Below, piece after piece: positions 14,040-21,648 of a DNA stretch of 26,976 bases. The stretch is taken from NCBI GenBank assembly GCA_902796775.1, contig CADBQK010000234.1:1-26976 (forward strand). The letters are read 5' to 3'. Position 1 is the first letter of the stretch. Every line of letters begins with the position of its first letter. This stretch comes from an uncultured Lachnospiraceae bacterium (GTDB lineage: Bacteria > Bacillota_A > Clostridia > Lachnospirales > Lachnospiraceae). The notes under the pieces are model-generated. The model searched no databases, had not been told where the DNA came from, and saw only the letters and a list, made by a program, of their open reading frames with translations. Made by a program: the position numbers and the translations under genes.

Positions 14040-16805
14040 ATGTCTGTTCTGACAGCTCTCTATACTTTGTTGATCCGTCCCCTGGAGCTGGGATTTGAAG
14101 TTGTTTATGTGGTTGTCAACCGTGTCATCAACAATCCCGGTCTTTCCATCATCGCCCTCAGCCTTGCAATGAACTTTCTGGTACTTCCTCTTTATCGCAG
14201 GGCCGATGCGATGCAAGAGGAAGAACGCGCGCTGGAAGCCGGAATGGAAAAATGGGTTACTCATATTCGCAGGACCTTTACCGGTGACAAACGGTTCATG
14301 ATTCTTCAGGAGTATTATCGCCAGAATCATTATAAACCGACATATGCCTTGAGGGGTTCCTTCTCCCTTCTTCTCGAGATCCCTTTCTTCATTGCTGCTT
14401 ACCGTTTTCTTTCCGGCCTGGAGCTTCTACATGGAGTATCCTTCGGCCCCATCATAGATTTGGGTGCCCCGGATGCTCTGATCTGTATCGGTGAATTACG
14501 GGTCAATCTGCTGCCCATTCTGATGACCCTGATCAATGTTGTTTCCGGTGCAGTCTATACCAAAGGGATGCCTCTGAAATCGAAGGTGCAGTTGTACGCA
14601 ATGGCACTGGTCTTTCTGGTTTTTCTGTATTCTTCTCCTTCCGGTCTGGTATTCTACTGGACATTGAACAATATTTTTTCGCTGGTCAAGAACCTGTTTT
14701 ATAAGCTGCGAAACCCTCGGGCGGTTCTCTATGTTCTTGCCTCTGCTTTCGGGTTAGGGCTGATCGCTGTTTTCGGCTTTCTCTATCCCGTTAAACTGAA
14801 ACCGAAACTGTTCTTTGTAGCTCTCGGAGGTATGCTGCAGCTTCCTCTTCTGCTGCGGTTGATCCCCTTTCACTTCAGCTTTGCTGGTCGTCGTATAGAT
14901 CCCGGTTCTGATAACCGGCTGTTCATCATTTCTGCGCTCATAGATACCGTTCTGGTCGGTGTCATGATTCCTTCGGCGGTGATCTCTTCCTCTCCGGCAG
15001 AGTTTATCAATGATGTCTCTCACTTCTCTTCCCCGTTGTCCTATACCCTCTATTCCGGGCTTATCGCACTGGGAACATTTATGCTCTGGGCCGGTCTGTT
15101 CTATTATCTGATGACACCTCAGAGTCGGTCTATCTTCAGTAAGATCTACTTTTCTCTCTCCTGTGTTTTTCTTTTTGATTATCTGGTGTATGGAAAAGGT
15201 CAGAGTAATCTCTCTGCGACGCTTCAGTATGAGAAACAACCCTGGTTTCCACGAGATCTCCAGCTCCTGAATTTATTTGTTGTCTTCGTTCTGGTTGCTG
15301 TCATCTATTACTGTGCTGTACGTCTTCCCAATCTCACCAGGGTGCTGTCTGTATCAGCGCTCCTTGCAGTCTGCGGAATGAGTGTTCTGAACATCAGAAA
15401 TACAACTGTTACTCTCCGTTCTTCTCTTTCATATATCAAAGAACAGTCTGACACTGCTGCGAAAGTGCAGGAAAACGGTCTCATCCATCTCAGCAGGAAT
15501 GGGAAGAATGTTGTCTTTCTGATGCTTGATCGTGCAATGGGCAGTTACACGCCTTTTATTATGGATGAGAAGCCTGAACTGATTGAGAAATTTGATGGAT
15601 TTACGGCTTATCATAATACTATTTCCTACGGTCGCATTACGATCTATGGTGCCCCTGCAATGATGGCAGGATATGAATACACTCCTGCTGCCATCAATGC
15701 CCGGTCAGAGGACACGTTTCTGCAGAAGCACAATGAATCCTCTCTTGTCATGCCGGTTCTGTTTGATAGCAATGGTTTTCAGGTAACTCTCTGCGATCCC
15801 CCGCTCGCTGGTCTTGAGTATGTCCCGAACCTGACCATTTATGATGATTATCCGAACATCAAGACTTATATGATCAACAAGCGTCTTCAACTTGTTGATA
15901 ACGATATCTCTGATTTTACGGAGCCAATCCGAAAACGTAATTTTTTCTTTTTCGGTCTGACGAAAGTTGCTCCTCTGCTCTTCCAGAGTTCCCTCTATAA
16001 TGCGGGTTTATATAACGAGGCCATTCCATCTGATTCTCCGGAGCGTATGACAGAGCAGATTCGATCCGGCTTGTCCACGGCCAAAGGCCTTTCCAAAATG
16101 TTTATGAACACCTATTCTGTCATGCACGAACTGAAATCTCTCACGCGAATTGATGACACCAGTGAAAACCACTTTTTCTTTATGTGCAATGAGATGACCC
16201 ACGAGGTGAACATGCTCCAAGAGCCGGATTATGTTCCAAGCCTGGTCGTGGACAATACCCCCTTTGACGACGATCTGTCCACACGTTACAATATCAACGG
16301 GCGCCATATGAGGATGACCACACCGGGACAAGTTGCTCATTATGACTCGAATATGTCTGCCATGATTCAGCTAGCAGCATGGTTTGATTTTCTCCGTGAA
16401 GAGGGCGTCTATGATAATACGCGCATCATTTTGGTGTCGGATCATGGAACAAGTGCCGGGCAGTTTGACGCACTTGAAATTGATGATGTGTTCGATGCCC
16501 AGGAGGTAGCAGCGCTTCTGATGGTAAAAGATTTTGATGCCACAGGCTTCTCTTTCTCAGAAGAATTTATGACCAACGCGGATGCTCCTCTCATTGCCAT
16601 GAAAGATCTGATCGAAAATCCTGTAAACCCCTTCACAGGGAAAGAACTGAATGATGAGGAAAAATACGCCCATGACCAGGAGGTTCTCCACTGTAAGATT
16701 GCCATGCCGGAGTTCAGAGACGGTTTTACCTACCCTGACGGTGACTGGTATTCGGTCCATGGTAATATTTATGAGAAATCCAATTGGACACACATTGAAA
16801 AATAA
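14040..16805 (+). CDS. Fusion of a YidC/Oxa1-like membrane domain to an LtaS/sulfatase-superfamily domain
   Basis: A 921-residue protein. Residues 1-225 resemble YidC/Oxa1: an amphipathic start, GLSIIALSLAMNFLVLPLYRR, a charged cytoplasmic hairpin at 51-95 and SSPSGLVFYWTLNNIFSLVK (198-217). The groove arginine of true insertases is N45 here. Residues about 228-450 add further membrane helices. Residues about 480-830 look like the alkaline-phosphatase/sulfatase superfamily: VVFLMLDR (D497, metal ligand), SYGRITIYGAPAMMAGYEYT (529-548; T534 candidate nucleophile), MTHEV (H721) and VSDHG (D801, H802), laid out like LtaS. The catalytic part should face outwards. It probably transfers or removes phospho-substituents on polymer or lipid; which is unknown. 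No LtaS or conventional YidC gene lies nearby. Confidence 0.82.
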   Translation: MSVLTALYTLLIRPLELGFEVVYVVVNRVINNPGLSIIALSLAMNFLVLPLYRRADAMQEEERALEAGMEKWVTHIRRTFTGDKRFMILQEYYRQNHYKPTYALRGSFSLLLEIPFFIAAYRFLSGLELLHGVSFGPIIDLGAPDALICIGELRVNLLPILMTLINVVSGAVYTKGMPLKSKVQLYAMALVFLVFLYSSPSGLVFYWTLNNIFSLVKNLFYKLRNPRAVLYVLASAFGLGLIAVFGFLYPVKLKPKLFFVALGGMLQLPLLLRLIPFHFSFAGRRIDPGSDNRLFIISALIDTVLVGVMIPSAVISSSPAEFINDVSHFSSPLSYTLYSGLIALGTFMLWAGLFYYLMTPQSRSIFSKIYFSLSCVFLFDYLVYGKGQSNLSATLQYEKQPWFPRDLQLLNLFVVFVLVAVIYYCAVRLPNLTRVLSVSALLAVCGMSVLNIRNTTVTLRSSLSYIKEQSDTAAKVQENGLIHLSRNGKNVVFLMLDRAMGSYTPFIMDEKPELIEKFDGFTAYHNTISYGRITIYGAPAMMAGYEYTPAAINARSEDTFLQKHNESSLVMPVLFDSNGFQVTLCDPPLAGLEYVPNLTIYDDYPNIKTYMINKRLQLVDNDISDFTEPIRKRNFFFFGLTKVAPLLFQSSLYNAGLYNEAIPSDSPERMTEQIRSGLSTAKGLSKMFMNTYSVMHELKSLTRIDDTSENHFFFMCNEMTHEVNMLQEPDYVPSLVVDNTPFDDDLSTRYNINGRHMRMTTPGQVAHYDSNMSAMIQLAAWFDFLREEGVYDNTRIILVSDHGTSAGQFDALEIDDVFDAQEVAALLMVKDFDATGFSFSEEFMTNADAPLIAMKDLIENPVNPFTGKELNDEEKYAHDQEVLHCKIAMPEFRDGFTYPDGDWYSVHGNIYEKSNWTHIEK

Positions 16806-16827
16806 CTGATACTTTGGAGGAATGACT

Positions 16828-17724
16828 GTGTCTCTGACAAGAAAGCAATTTGACATTCTGGAAAAGCTGATTGACGAAGAAAAGCCTCTGTCACAGCGTC
16901 AGCTCGAAGAGTCTACGCCTTATTCTCTGGGAACCGTAAACCGCACAATCAGAGAACTGACAGAAATGGGATACTTACGTTCCGGTCAGATTACCAAAGC
17001 AGGTTTGGATTCTCTTGAGCCATATCGGGTAAAACGAGCAATCATCGTTGCGGCTGGCTTCGGCTCCAGAATGGTACCCCTGACTTTTAACACACCAAAA
17101 CCACTGGTTCGTGTCCACGGCGTCCGGATTATTGACGGCCTGATTGACTCCTGCCTGGAAGCGGGGATCACCGAGATCTATATTGTCCGCGGTTATCTGG
17201 CCGAACAGTTTGATCAGCTGCTTTATAAATATCCTATGCTGAAGTTTCTGGAGAATCCGATCTATAATGAGGCCAATAACATCAGTTCTGTGATGGTTGC
17301 CCGTTACCTGCTCTCCAATTCCTATGTCTTTGAGGCAGATCTTCTCATTACAAATCATGACCTGATAAAGCGATATCATTACTGCTCCAATTTCCTTGGA
17401 ATAAAAGTCTCCCGGACAGATGACTGGTGCGTCCGTGTCAAAGATGGGGTCATTCTTGAAGAGAAAGTTGGCGGTGAGGGAGAAGATATCTGGCAGCTGG
17501 TTGGTATTTCTTACTGGAGTGAAGCCGACGGGCACAGACTGGCTCAGGATATTCAGGATGTTTATCAGTCTCCCGGAGGCAAAGAGCGCTACTGGGAACA
17601 GGTCCCGCTGGTCTATAAGCAGGAACATTATAGCGTAGAAATACGGAACTGCCTGCAGGAGGATATCATTGAAATTGATACGTTTAATGAACTGAAAGCG
17701 ATCGACCGAACCTACGATGTATAA
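16828..17724 (+). CDS. Winged-helix + LicC/PntC-like cytidylyltransferase
   Basis: The enzyme part (about residues 70-290) is a sugar-nucleotidyltransferase fold of the LicC type: AIIVAAGFGSRM followed by PLTFNTPKPLV, then IYIVRGYLAEQF and NEANNISSVMVARYLLSN with an ADLLITN metal-site region. LicC makes CDP-choline from phosphocholine; its relative PntC makes CMP-2-aminoethylphosphonate. The product would be the LicD donor. Residues 1-62 form a winged helix (TRKQFDILEKLIDEEKPLSQ onward, ending in a YLRSG wing), suggesting DNA binding or regulation. GGAGG at 16816-16820 is 7 bases from a GTG at 16828, preferred over an in-frame ATG at 16822 only one base away. No choline kinase lies in the window, and an aminoethylphosphonate-type importer follows, which favours a phosphonate substrate. 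Confidence 0.85.
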   Translation: MSLTRKQFDILEKLIDEEKPLSQRQLEESTPYSLGTVNRTIRELTEMGYLRSGQITKAGLDSLEPYRVKRAIIVAAGFGSRMVPLTFNTPKPLVRVHGVRIIDGLIDSCLEAGITEIYIVRGYLAEQFDQLLYKYPMLKFLENPIYNEANNISSVMVARYLLSNSYVFEADLLITNHDLIKRYHYCSNFLGIKVSRTDDWCVRVKDGVILEEKVGGEGEDIWQLVGISYWSEADGHRLAQDIQDVYQSPGGKERYWEQVPLVYKQEHYSVEIRNCLQEDIIEIDTFNELKAIDRTYDV

Positions 17725-17738
17725 GCCCGTAGCGGTCG
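17703..17738 (+). terminator. Hairpin overlapping the end of the cytidylyltransferase gene
   Basis: CGACCG (17703-17708) and CTACG (17712-17716) pair with CGTAG (17728-17732) and CGGTCG (17733-17738) around an 11-base loop that includes the stop codon. The downstream sequence is T-rich but lacks a clean T-run, so this is at best a weak terminator or a transcript-end stabiliser ahead of the importer promoter. Confidence 0.35.
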
Positions 17739-17803
17739 TTCCATTATGTTCTGTTAATTTTCATTTTTGAACATTTAAAGATCGATATTCGAGAGTTTCC
17801 CTC

Positions 17804-17832
17804 TTGACTTTTGTTCATCAACTAAGTATAAT
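17804..17832 (+). promoter_or_regulatory. Strong sigma-A promoter of the ABC importer
   Basis: TTGACT (17804-17809), 17-base spacer, TATAAT (17827-17832): 5/6 and 6/6 matches to consensus. The start would be near 17839, giving a leader of about 37 bases before the binding-protein ATG at 17876. It separates the importer from the polymer operon. Confidence 0.8.
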
Positions 17833-17850
17833 CTTTTCGTTCCTGAACAA
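17811..17850 (+). repeat. Inverted repeat flanking the -10, possible operator
   Basis: TTGTTCA (17811-17817) and its exact reverse complement TGAACAA (17844-17850) straddle the -10 box of the importer promoter, 26 bases apart. A further TGAACA lies near 17768-17773, upstream of the -35. The placement suits repressor binding, but seven-base arms can arise by chance in AT-rich DNA. Confidence 0.35.
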
Positions 17851-17875
17851 ACTTAAGAATGGAGAATGATGAACG

Positions 17876-18898
17876 ATGAAACACATAATGGCTTTTGTAC
17901 TCTCTGCCCTTTTGCTTATGGCTTCCGGCTTTTCTGCCTTTGCAGAACCGGCTGTTCCTGTTGCACCTGAAAGGACGGCAGAACTGAACACCGACAGCAA
18001 TAAAGTTGTGATCTACTCCGGTGCCGAAGAGTATCGCAATGAATATTTTAAGCAGAGACTGTCTGAAGAGTTTCCTGATTATGATATTGTCATTGAATAC
18101 ATGCCCACGGGGAATCTGGCTGCCAAATTGGCCGCAGAAGGCACCGATACGGATATGGACATCTTCTATGATCTCGACTTCAGCTATGCGGGGTTGGTTG
18201 AACAGTACCTCGCAGATGTTTCCGATTACGATCAGTCGATCTATGTTGACGACTGCAAAGTAGCAAGTGGAAAGTACCTGGCCGCTACCAGAAACGGTGG
18301 GGCAATTATTGTTAATCCTTCGGTCCTGGAAGCAAAAGGTCTCGATCTCCCGACTTCCTATCAGGATCTGTTAAAACCGGAATACAAAGGCTTGGTTTCC
18401 ATGCCGGATCCAAAATCATCCGGAACAGGTTATATGTTTGTGAAGAGTCTCGTGAATGTCTGGGGTGAAGAGGAAGCTTTTGATTATTTTGAAGCACTCT
18501 CTGAGAATATTCTTCAGTTTACTTCATCCGGCTCTGGTCCGGTAAACGCGCTGATACAGGGAGAAGCTGCAATTGGCCTCGGAATGACGGCGCAGGCTGT
18601 TACTGCGATCAATGAAGGCGCAGAACTGGAGATTCTTTTCTTTGAGGAAGGCTCTCCGTACTCACTTTATGGCTATGCAATGCCGGAAGGCAAGGAAGTG
18701 CGCAAGGCTGTCAAAGATGTTTTTGATTTCTTCTATACAACGCTTGTCCTTGAAGATAAGGCTCTTTTCTATCCTGAGCAGGTCTTTATCGGACAAACGA
18801 ATGAGATTGAGAATTATCCGACAGATATCGCATATGCAGACATGAGCAACAATACGACCGCCGAAAAGACAAGACTTTTAGAGAACTGGGAATTCTGA
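17876..18898 (+). CDS. Extracellular solute-binding protein, Fe(III)/2-aminoethylphosphonate importer type
   Basis: The substrate receptor of the importer encoded downstream, 340 residues. A Sec signal peptide (residues 1-23) ends SAFA before EPAVP, with no lipobox cysteine, unusual for a Gram-positive binding protein. The mature part begins KVVIYSGAEEYRNEYFKQRL and contains RNGGAIIVNPSVLEAKGL and SGSGPVNALIQGEAAIGLG, typical of the FbpA/AfuA/PhnS cluster of type II binding proteins. The Tyr-Tyr pair used by ferric-binding members is not seen, which argues against iron. 2-Aminoethylphosphonate or another small phospho-compound is a reasonable guess given the LicC-like gene just upstream, but a polyamine or sugar phosphate is possible. 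The start is fixed by GGAG at 17861-17864. Confidence 0.85.
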   Translation: MKHIMAFVLSALLLMASGFSAFAEPAVPVAPERTAELNTDSNKVVIYSGAEEYRNEYFKQRLSEEFPDYDIVIEYMPTGNLAAKLAAEGTDTDMDIFYDLDFSYAGLVEQYLADVSDYDQSIYVDDCKVASGKYLAATRNGGAIIVNPSVLEAKGLDLPTSYQDLLKPEYKGLVSMPDPKSSGTGYMFVKSLVNVWGEEEAFDYFEALSENILQFTSSGSGPVNALIQGEAAIGLGMTAQAVTAINEGAELEILFFEEGSPYSLYGYAMPEGKEVRKAVKDVFDFFYTTLVLEDKALFYPEQVFIGQTNEIENYPTDIAYADMSNNTTAEKTRLLENWEF

Positions 18899-18915
18899 TT
18901 TCTAATAAAGCAATT

Positions 18916-18948
18916 AAAAGGGAGGAAGGTTTTCCTTCCTCCCTTTTT
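18916..18948 (+). terminator. Rho-independent terminator/attenuator between binding protein and ATPase genes
   Basis: AAAAGGGAGGAAGG (18916-18929), a TTTT loop, then CCTTCCTCCCTTTT (18934-18947) and one more T: a perfect 14-pair stem whose distal end supplies the U-run. It lies 18 bases after the binding-protein stop, before the ATPase and permease genes. Partial read-through would make binding protein in excess of the membrane parts. The AAAAGGGAGG arm could also be a decoy ribosome site. Confidence 0.85.
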
Positions 18949-18987
18949 GTAAACCGGTCCACAATCTGAAAAAGGACAGCATCTGAT

Positions 18988-19773
18988 ATGGATAAAATAA
19001 TCGTCGAAAACCTTTCAAAAGCCTTTGGTTCATCGGGTGTTCTTCATGATCTCAGTTTCAGTATCCGCGAAGGTGAGTTTCTTTCCATTCTAGGTCCATC
19101 GGGCTGCGGTAAAACAACCATCCTGAGAATTCTGATTGGCTTGGAATCGCCCGACAGCGGGGCAATATATAAGGACGGCAAGGAAATCACCCGCCTTCCG
19201 CCTTATCAGAGAAACATGGGAATTGTTTTCCAGAACTATGCGCTCTTTGAAAATATGTCCGTCCTGCAAAATGTGGAATATGCACTTTTGAAAAGTTCTT
19301 CCACCAAGGCGGAGTACAATCCGAGCACCGCACGCTCCAAGGCAAAACTGATGCTTGATATTGTCGGGTTAACCGACCATCTCTCCAAGAAGCCACGGGA
19401 ACTTTCCGGCGGCCAGCAGCAGCGTGTAGCAATTGCCCGTACGCTCGCACTGAACCCGGATGTGATTCTGTTTGACGAGCCGATGTCCGCATTGGATGTT
19501 GATACCAGACTCTCTCTCCGCAGCGAGCTGAAGGAGCTTCAGAAGCATTTCGGCACAACCATGGTCTATATCACACATGATCAGGAAGAGGCCTTTGCGC
19601 TTTCCGACCGTATTATGGTGATGGACGCCGGGGTCATTCATCAGCTTGATACACCGCACAATCTGATTCACCACCCTGCTGATGATTACGTAAAATGCTT
19701 TGTTATCAAGAACATTGACATTAAGATTAACAGCCTGATTCAGTATGCCCAGCGCAGAGAGGAGTTCTTATGA
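18988..19773 (+). CDS. ABC importer ATP-binding protein (PhnT/FbpC/PotA-like)
   Basis: ATPase driving the importer. Walker A GPSGCGKT (36-43), Q-loop glutamine 82 in VFQNYALF, signature LSGGQ (139-143) within LSGGQQQRVAIARTLALNPD, Walker B VILFDE (159-164), D-loop SALD and switch histidine 197 (THDQEEA) are all intact. At 261 residues it ends soon after the ATPase core and lacks the C-terminal TOBE-type regulatory domain of most 330-370 residue relatives, so substrate-linked feedback at that site is not expected. It overlaps the permease gene by four bases (ATGA at 19770-19773). The transported compound is inferred only from neighbours. Confidence 0.9.
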   Translation: MDKIIVENLSKAFGSSGVLHDLSFSIREGEFLSILGPSGCGKTTILRILIGLESPDSGAIYKDGKEITRLPPYQRNMGIVFQNYALFENMSVLQNVEYALLKSSSTKAEYNPSTARSKAKLMLDIVGLTDHLSKKPRELSGGQQQRVAIARTLALNPDVILFDEPMSALDVDTRLSLRSELKELQKHFGTTMVYITHDQEEAFALSDRIMVMDAGVIHQLDTPHNLIHHPADDYVKCFVIKNIDIKINSLIQYAQRREEFL

Positions 19774-21362
19774 GGTCCGGCGGTCTCTCAGTGAGAAAAT
19801 GGTCTCCAGCGGCTTCTTTAAAACTATTGCTTTGCTGTTTCTGGCTCTTTTCCATCATACTCCCTTTATTGCGGATGCTCTCCACTATCGCTACTGTGGA
19901 TGTTGCTTCCGTCATCACCGCCAGAAAGTTTTCCCGAGCTTTTTCTCATTCCATTGCCGCTTCAACCGTTTCTACAATGATTTCGGTTGTCCTCGCCGGC
20001 ATTCTCTCCTGGTGCGTCGCCCGTACCAACATCAGACATAAAACGATTTTGAATACGCTCATCACCGTGCCTATGCTCATTCCTTCCATCTCTCACGGGA
20101 TGGGACTGATCATCATTCTGGGTGCCAACGGCTGGCTGGCGAGACTCCTGGGGCTGACCGGTGGAATCTATGGCTTCTGGGGAATTGTTATTGGGTCTGT
20201 CATGTACTCCTTCCCTGTTGCCTATCTGATGCTGTATGATGTTCTTCTGTATGAAGATGCCACCCCTTATGAAGCTGCGGATGTAATGGGGTTGAAAGCT
20301 GCAGACAGGTTTTTTGCCATTACTTTTCCCTATCTACGCAAGCCTCTAATTTCTGTGGTGTTTGCTGCTTTTACGATGATTATTACCGACTACGGTGTCC
20401 CGCTTATGGTCGGGGGAAAATATACGACACTTCCTGTCATGATGTATCAGGACGTCATCGGCATGTTGGATTTCGGCAAGGGGTCTGTTATTGGCATGAT
20501 TCTGTTGATTCCGGCGCTGATTGCCTGTATTCTGGATATGGCAAACAGAGATAAGGGAAATGCAGCTTTTATCGGCAAGCCCTACACCCCAAAAGATAAT
20601 CGGTTGAGAGATACCTGTGCCATTCTGATCATAGGTTTTCTCATAGTTCTGATTTTTCTCCCCATCGGTTCTTTTGCAGTTCTCGGATTCATTAACAAGT
20701 ATCCGATTGATATGACCCTGTCTCTCAGTAATATTACGCAGGCGGTTCACATGGGTGCGTTAAAGTACCTCTGCAATTCCCTCGTAATCGCATCGGTTGT
20801 CTCTGTCTTTGGAACCGCACTTGCCGTTTTTAACGCGTATATGACTGCACGCAATAAAACGAAAATGAGCTATGTCCTGCACCTTATGTCTATCACCTCA
20901 CTGGCAATTCCAGGCATCGTTCTTGGCCTGTCCTATGTCATGTTCTTCAAAAAATCACCGATTTATGGTACATTTGCCATTTTATTTCTCGTTAATTCAA
21001 TGCACTTCTTCGCTTCTCCCTACCTGATGGCTTACAACACCTTTGGTAAAATTAACGAGAATCTGGAAGATGTCGGCTCCACACTCGGTATTCCTCACTT
21101 TCTGATCATCCGTGATGTCCTTCTCCCCCAAGCTGCCGGAACCATTCTGGAAATGGTGAGTTATTTTTTTGTAAACTGTATGATGACGATCTCCGCGGTC
21201 TCTTTCCTTTCGAATGTAAACACGAAGCCGGTCGCCCTAATGATCACACAGTTTGAAGGCCAGATGCAGCTCGAGTGCGCGGCGTTCGTTTCTCTGTTGA
21301 TTCTGGTTGTGAATATTATTATGAAGTATGCAATCTTCCTGATAAAGAAAAAGCTTTCCTGA
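19770..21362 (+). CDS. Fused two-domain ABC importer permease (PhnU/FbpB-like)
   Basis: A single 530-residue chain with two BPD_transp_1 membrane domains and about twelve helices. The first has its ATPase-contacting EAA loop at about 168-190 (EAADVMGLKAADRF...FPYLRKP), the second at about 430-455 (EDVGSTLGIPHFLIIRDVLL then P). A linker near residues 265-285 (NRDKGNAAFIGKPYTPKD) joins them. Fused permeases of this size occur among ferric-iron and 2-aminoethylphosphonate importers. It is translationally coupled to the ATPase by a four-base overlap. The start at 19770 is supported by GAGAGGAG just upstream, overlapping the ATPase end. No obvious truncation or frameshift. Confidence 0.9.
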   Translation: MRSGGLSVRKWSPAASLKLLLCCFWLFSIILPLLRMLSTIATVDVASVITARKFSRAFSHSIAASTVSTMISVVLAGILSWCVARTNIRHKTILNTLITVPMLIPSISHGMGLIIILGANGWLARLLGLTGGIYGFWGIVIGSVMYSFPVAYLMLYDVLLYEDATPYEAADVMGLKAADRFFAITFPYLRKPLISVVFAAFTMIITDYGVPLMVGGKYTTLPVMMYQDVIGMLDFGKGSVIGMILLIPALIACILDMANRDKGNAAFIGKPYTPKDNRLRDTCAILIIGFLIVLIFLPIGSFAVLGFINKYPIDMTLSLSNITQAVHMGALKYLCNSLVIASVVSVFGTALAVFNAYMTARNKTKMSYVLHLMSITSLAIPGIVLGLSYVMFFKKSPIYGTFAILFLVNSMHFFASPYLMAYNTFGKINENLEDVGSTLGIPHFLIIRDVLLPQAAGTILEMVSYFFVNCMMTISAVSFLSNVNTKPVALMITQFEGQMQLECAAFVSLLILVVNIIMKYAIFLIKKKLS

Positions 21363-21393
21363 TTTGATACCAGTTACATTCATTTAGTCAAGA

Positions 21394-21510
21394 CTTCCGG
21401 CTAAGCCAGAAGCCTGATTAAGCCCTGGAAGGGCATTTTACCAGCAGCCCCTAAAGAGTGCCCGAAAGGTTTACTAACCTCAGTTTTTTCGGGCGTCCCT
21501 TAAGGGGCTG
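21394..21510. other. Cluster of three hairpins in the intergenic region
   Basis: Three stem-loops lie in a row in the 286-base gap between convergent genes: CTTC.GGC/GCC.GAAG (21394-21412), GCCCT/AGGGC (21422-21434), and a 66-base three-tier structure at 21445-21510. In the last, CAGCCCCTAAAG pairs with CTTAAGGGGCTG with one mismatch, GCCCGAAA (21460-21467) pairs with TTTCGGGC (21487-21494), and GGTT pairs with AACC around a TACT loop. It might terminate the importer transcript, be a small structured RNA, or be the end of a vanished IS200/IS605-type or REP-like element. No coding sequence is convincing here. Confidence 0.55.
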
Positions 21511-21594
21511 TTCATATGCTTCCTTTTTCGTAAGCGGTAAATAGCCGGTACTCTATATCGTGAGTTCTGCTGCTTTTTCTTTGATATTGGGTGT

Positions 21595-21635
21595 AAAAAA
21601 GGAGCTGCGGCAAAAATTCATTTTGCTACAGCTCC
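21595..21635 (-). terminator. Rho-independent terminator of the FN3 protein gene
   Basis: On the minus strand, 14 bases past the FN3 stop codon, GGAGCTGTAGCAAAA pairs with TTTTGCCGCAGCTCC around a TGAAT loop (21601-21635; one mismatch and one G-U pair) and is followed by six T residues (21595-21600). A clear terminator for the large minus-strand gene. Confidence 0.88.
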
Positions 21636-21648
21636 TTCCATAAAGATT

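Noticed and set aside
14040..14720. The housekeeping membrane insertase YidC
   Set aside because: The domain is fused to a phosphatase-superfamily module, lacks the groove arginine, and is not next to rpmH, rnpA or jag as usual for yidC.
17876..21362. Ferric iron importer (FbpABC)
   Set aside because: The overall family fits, but the binding protein lacks the Tyr-Tyr iron ligands and the gene follows a LicC-like enzyme. Not fully excluded, so the substrate is left open.
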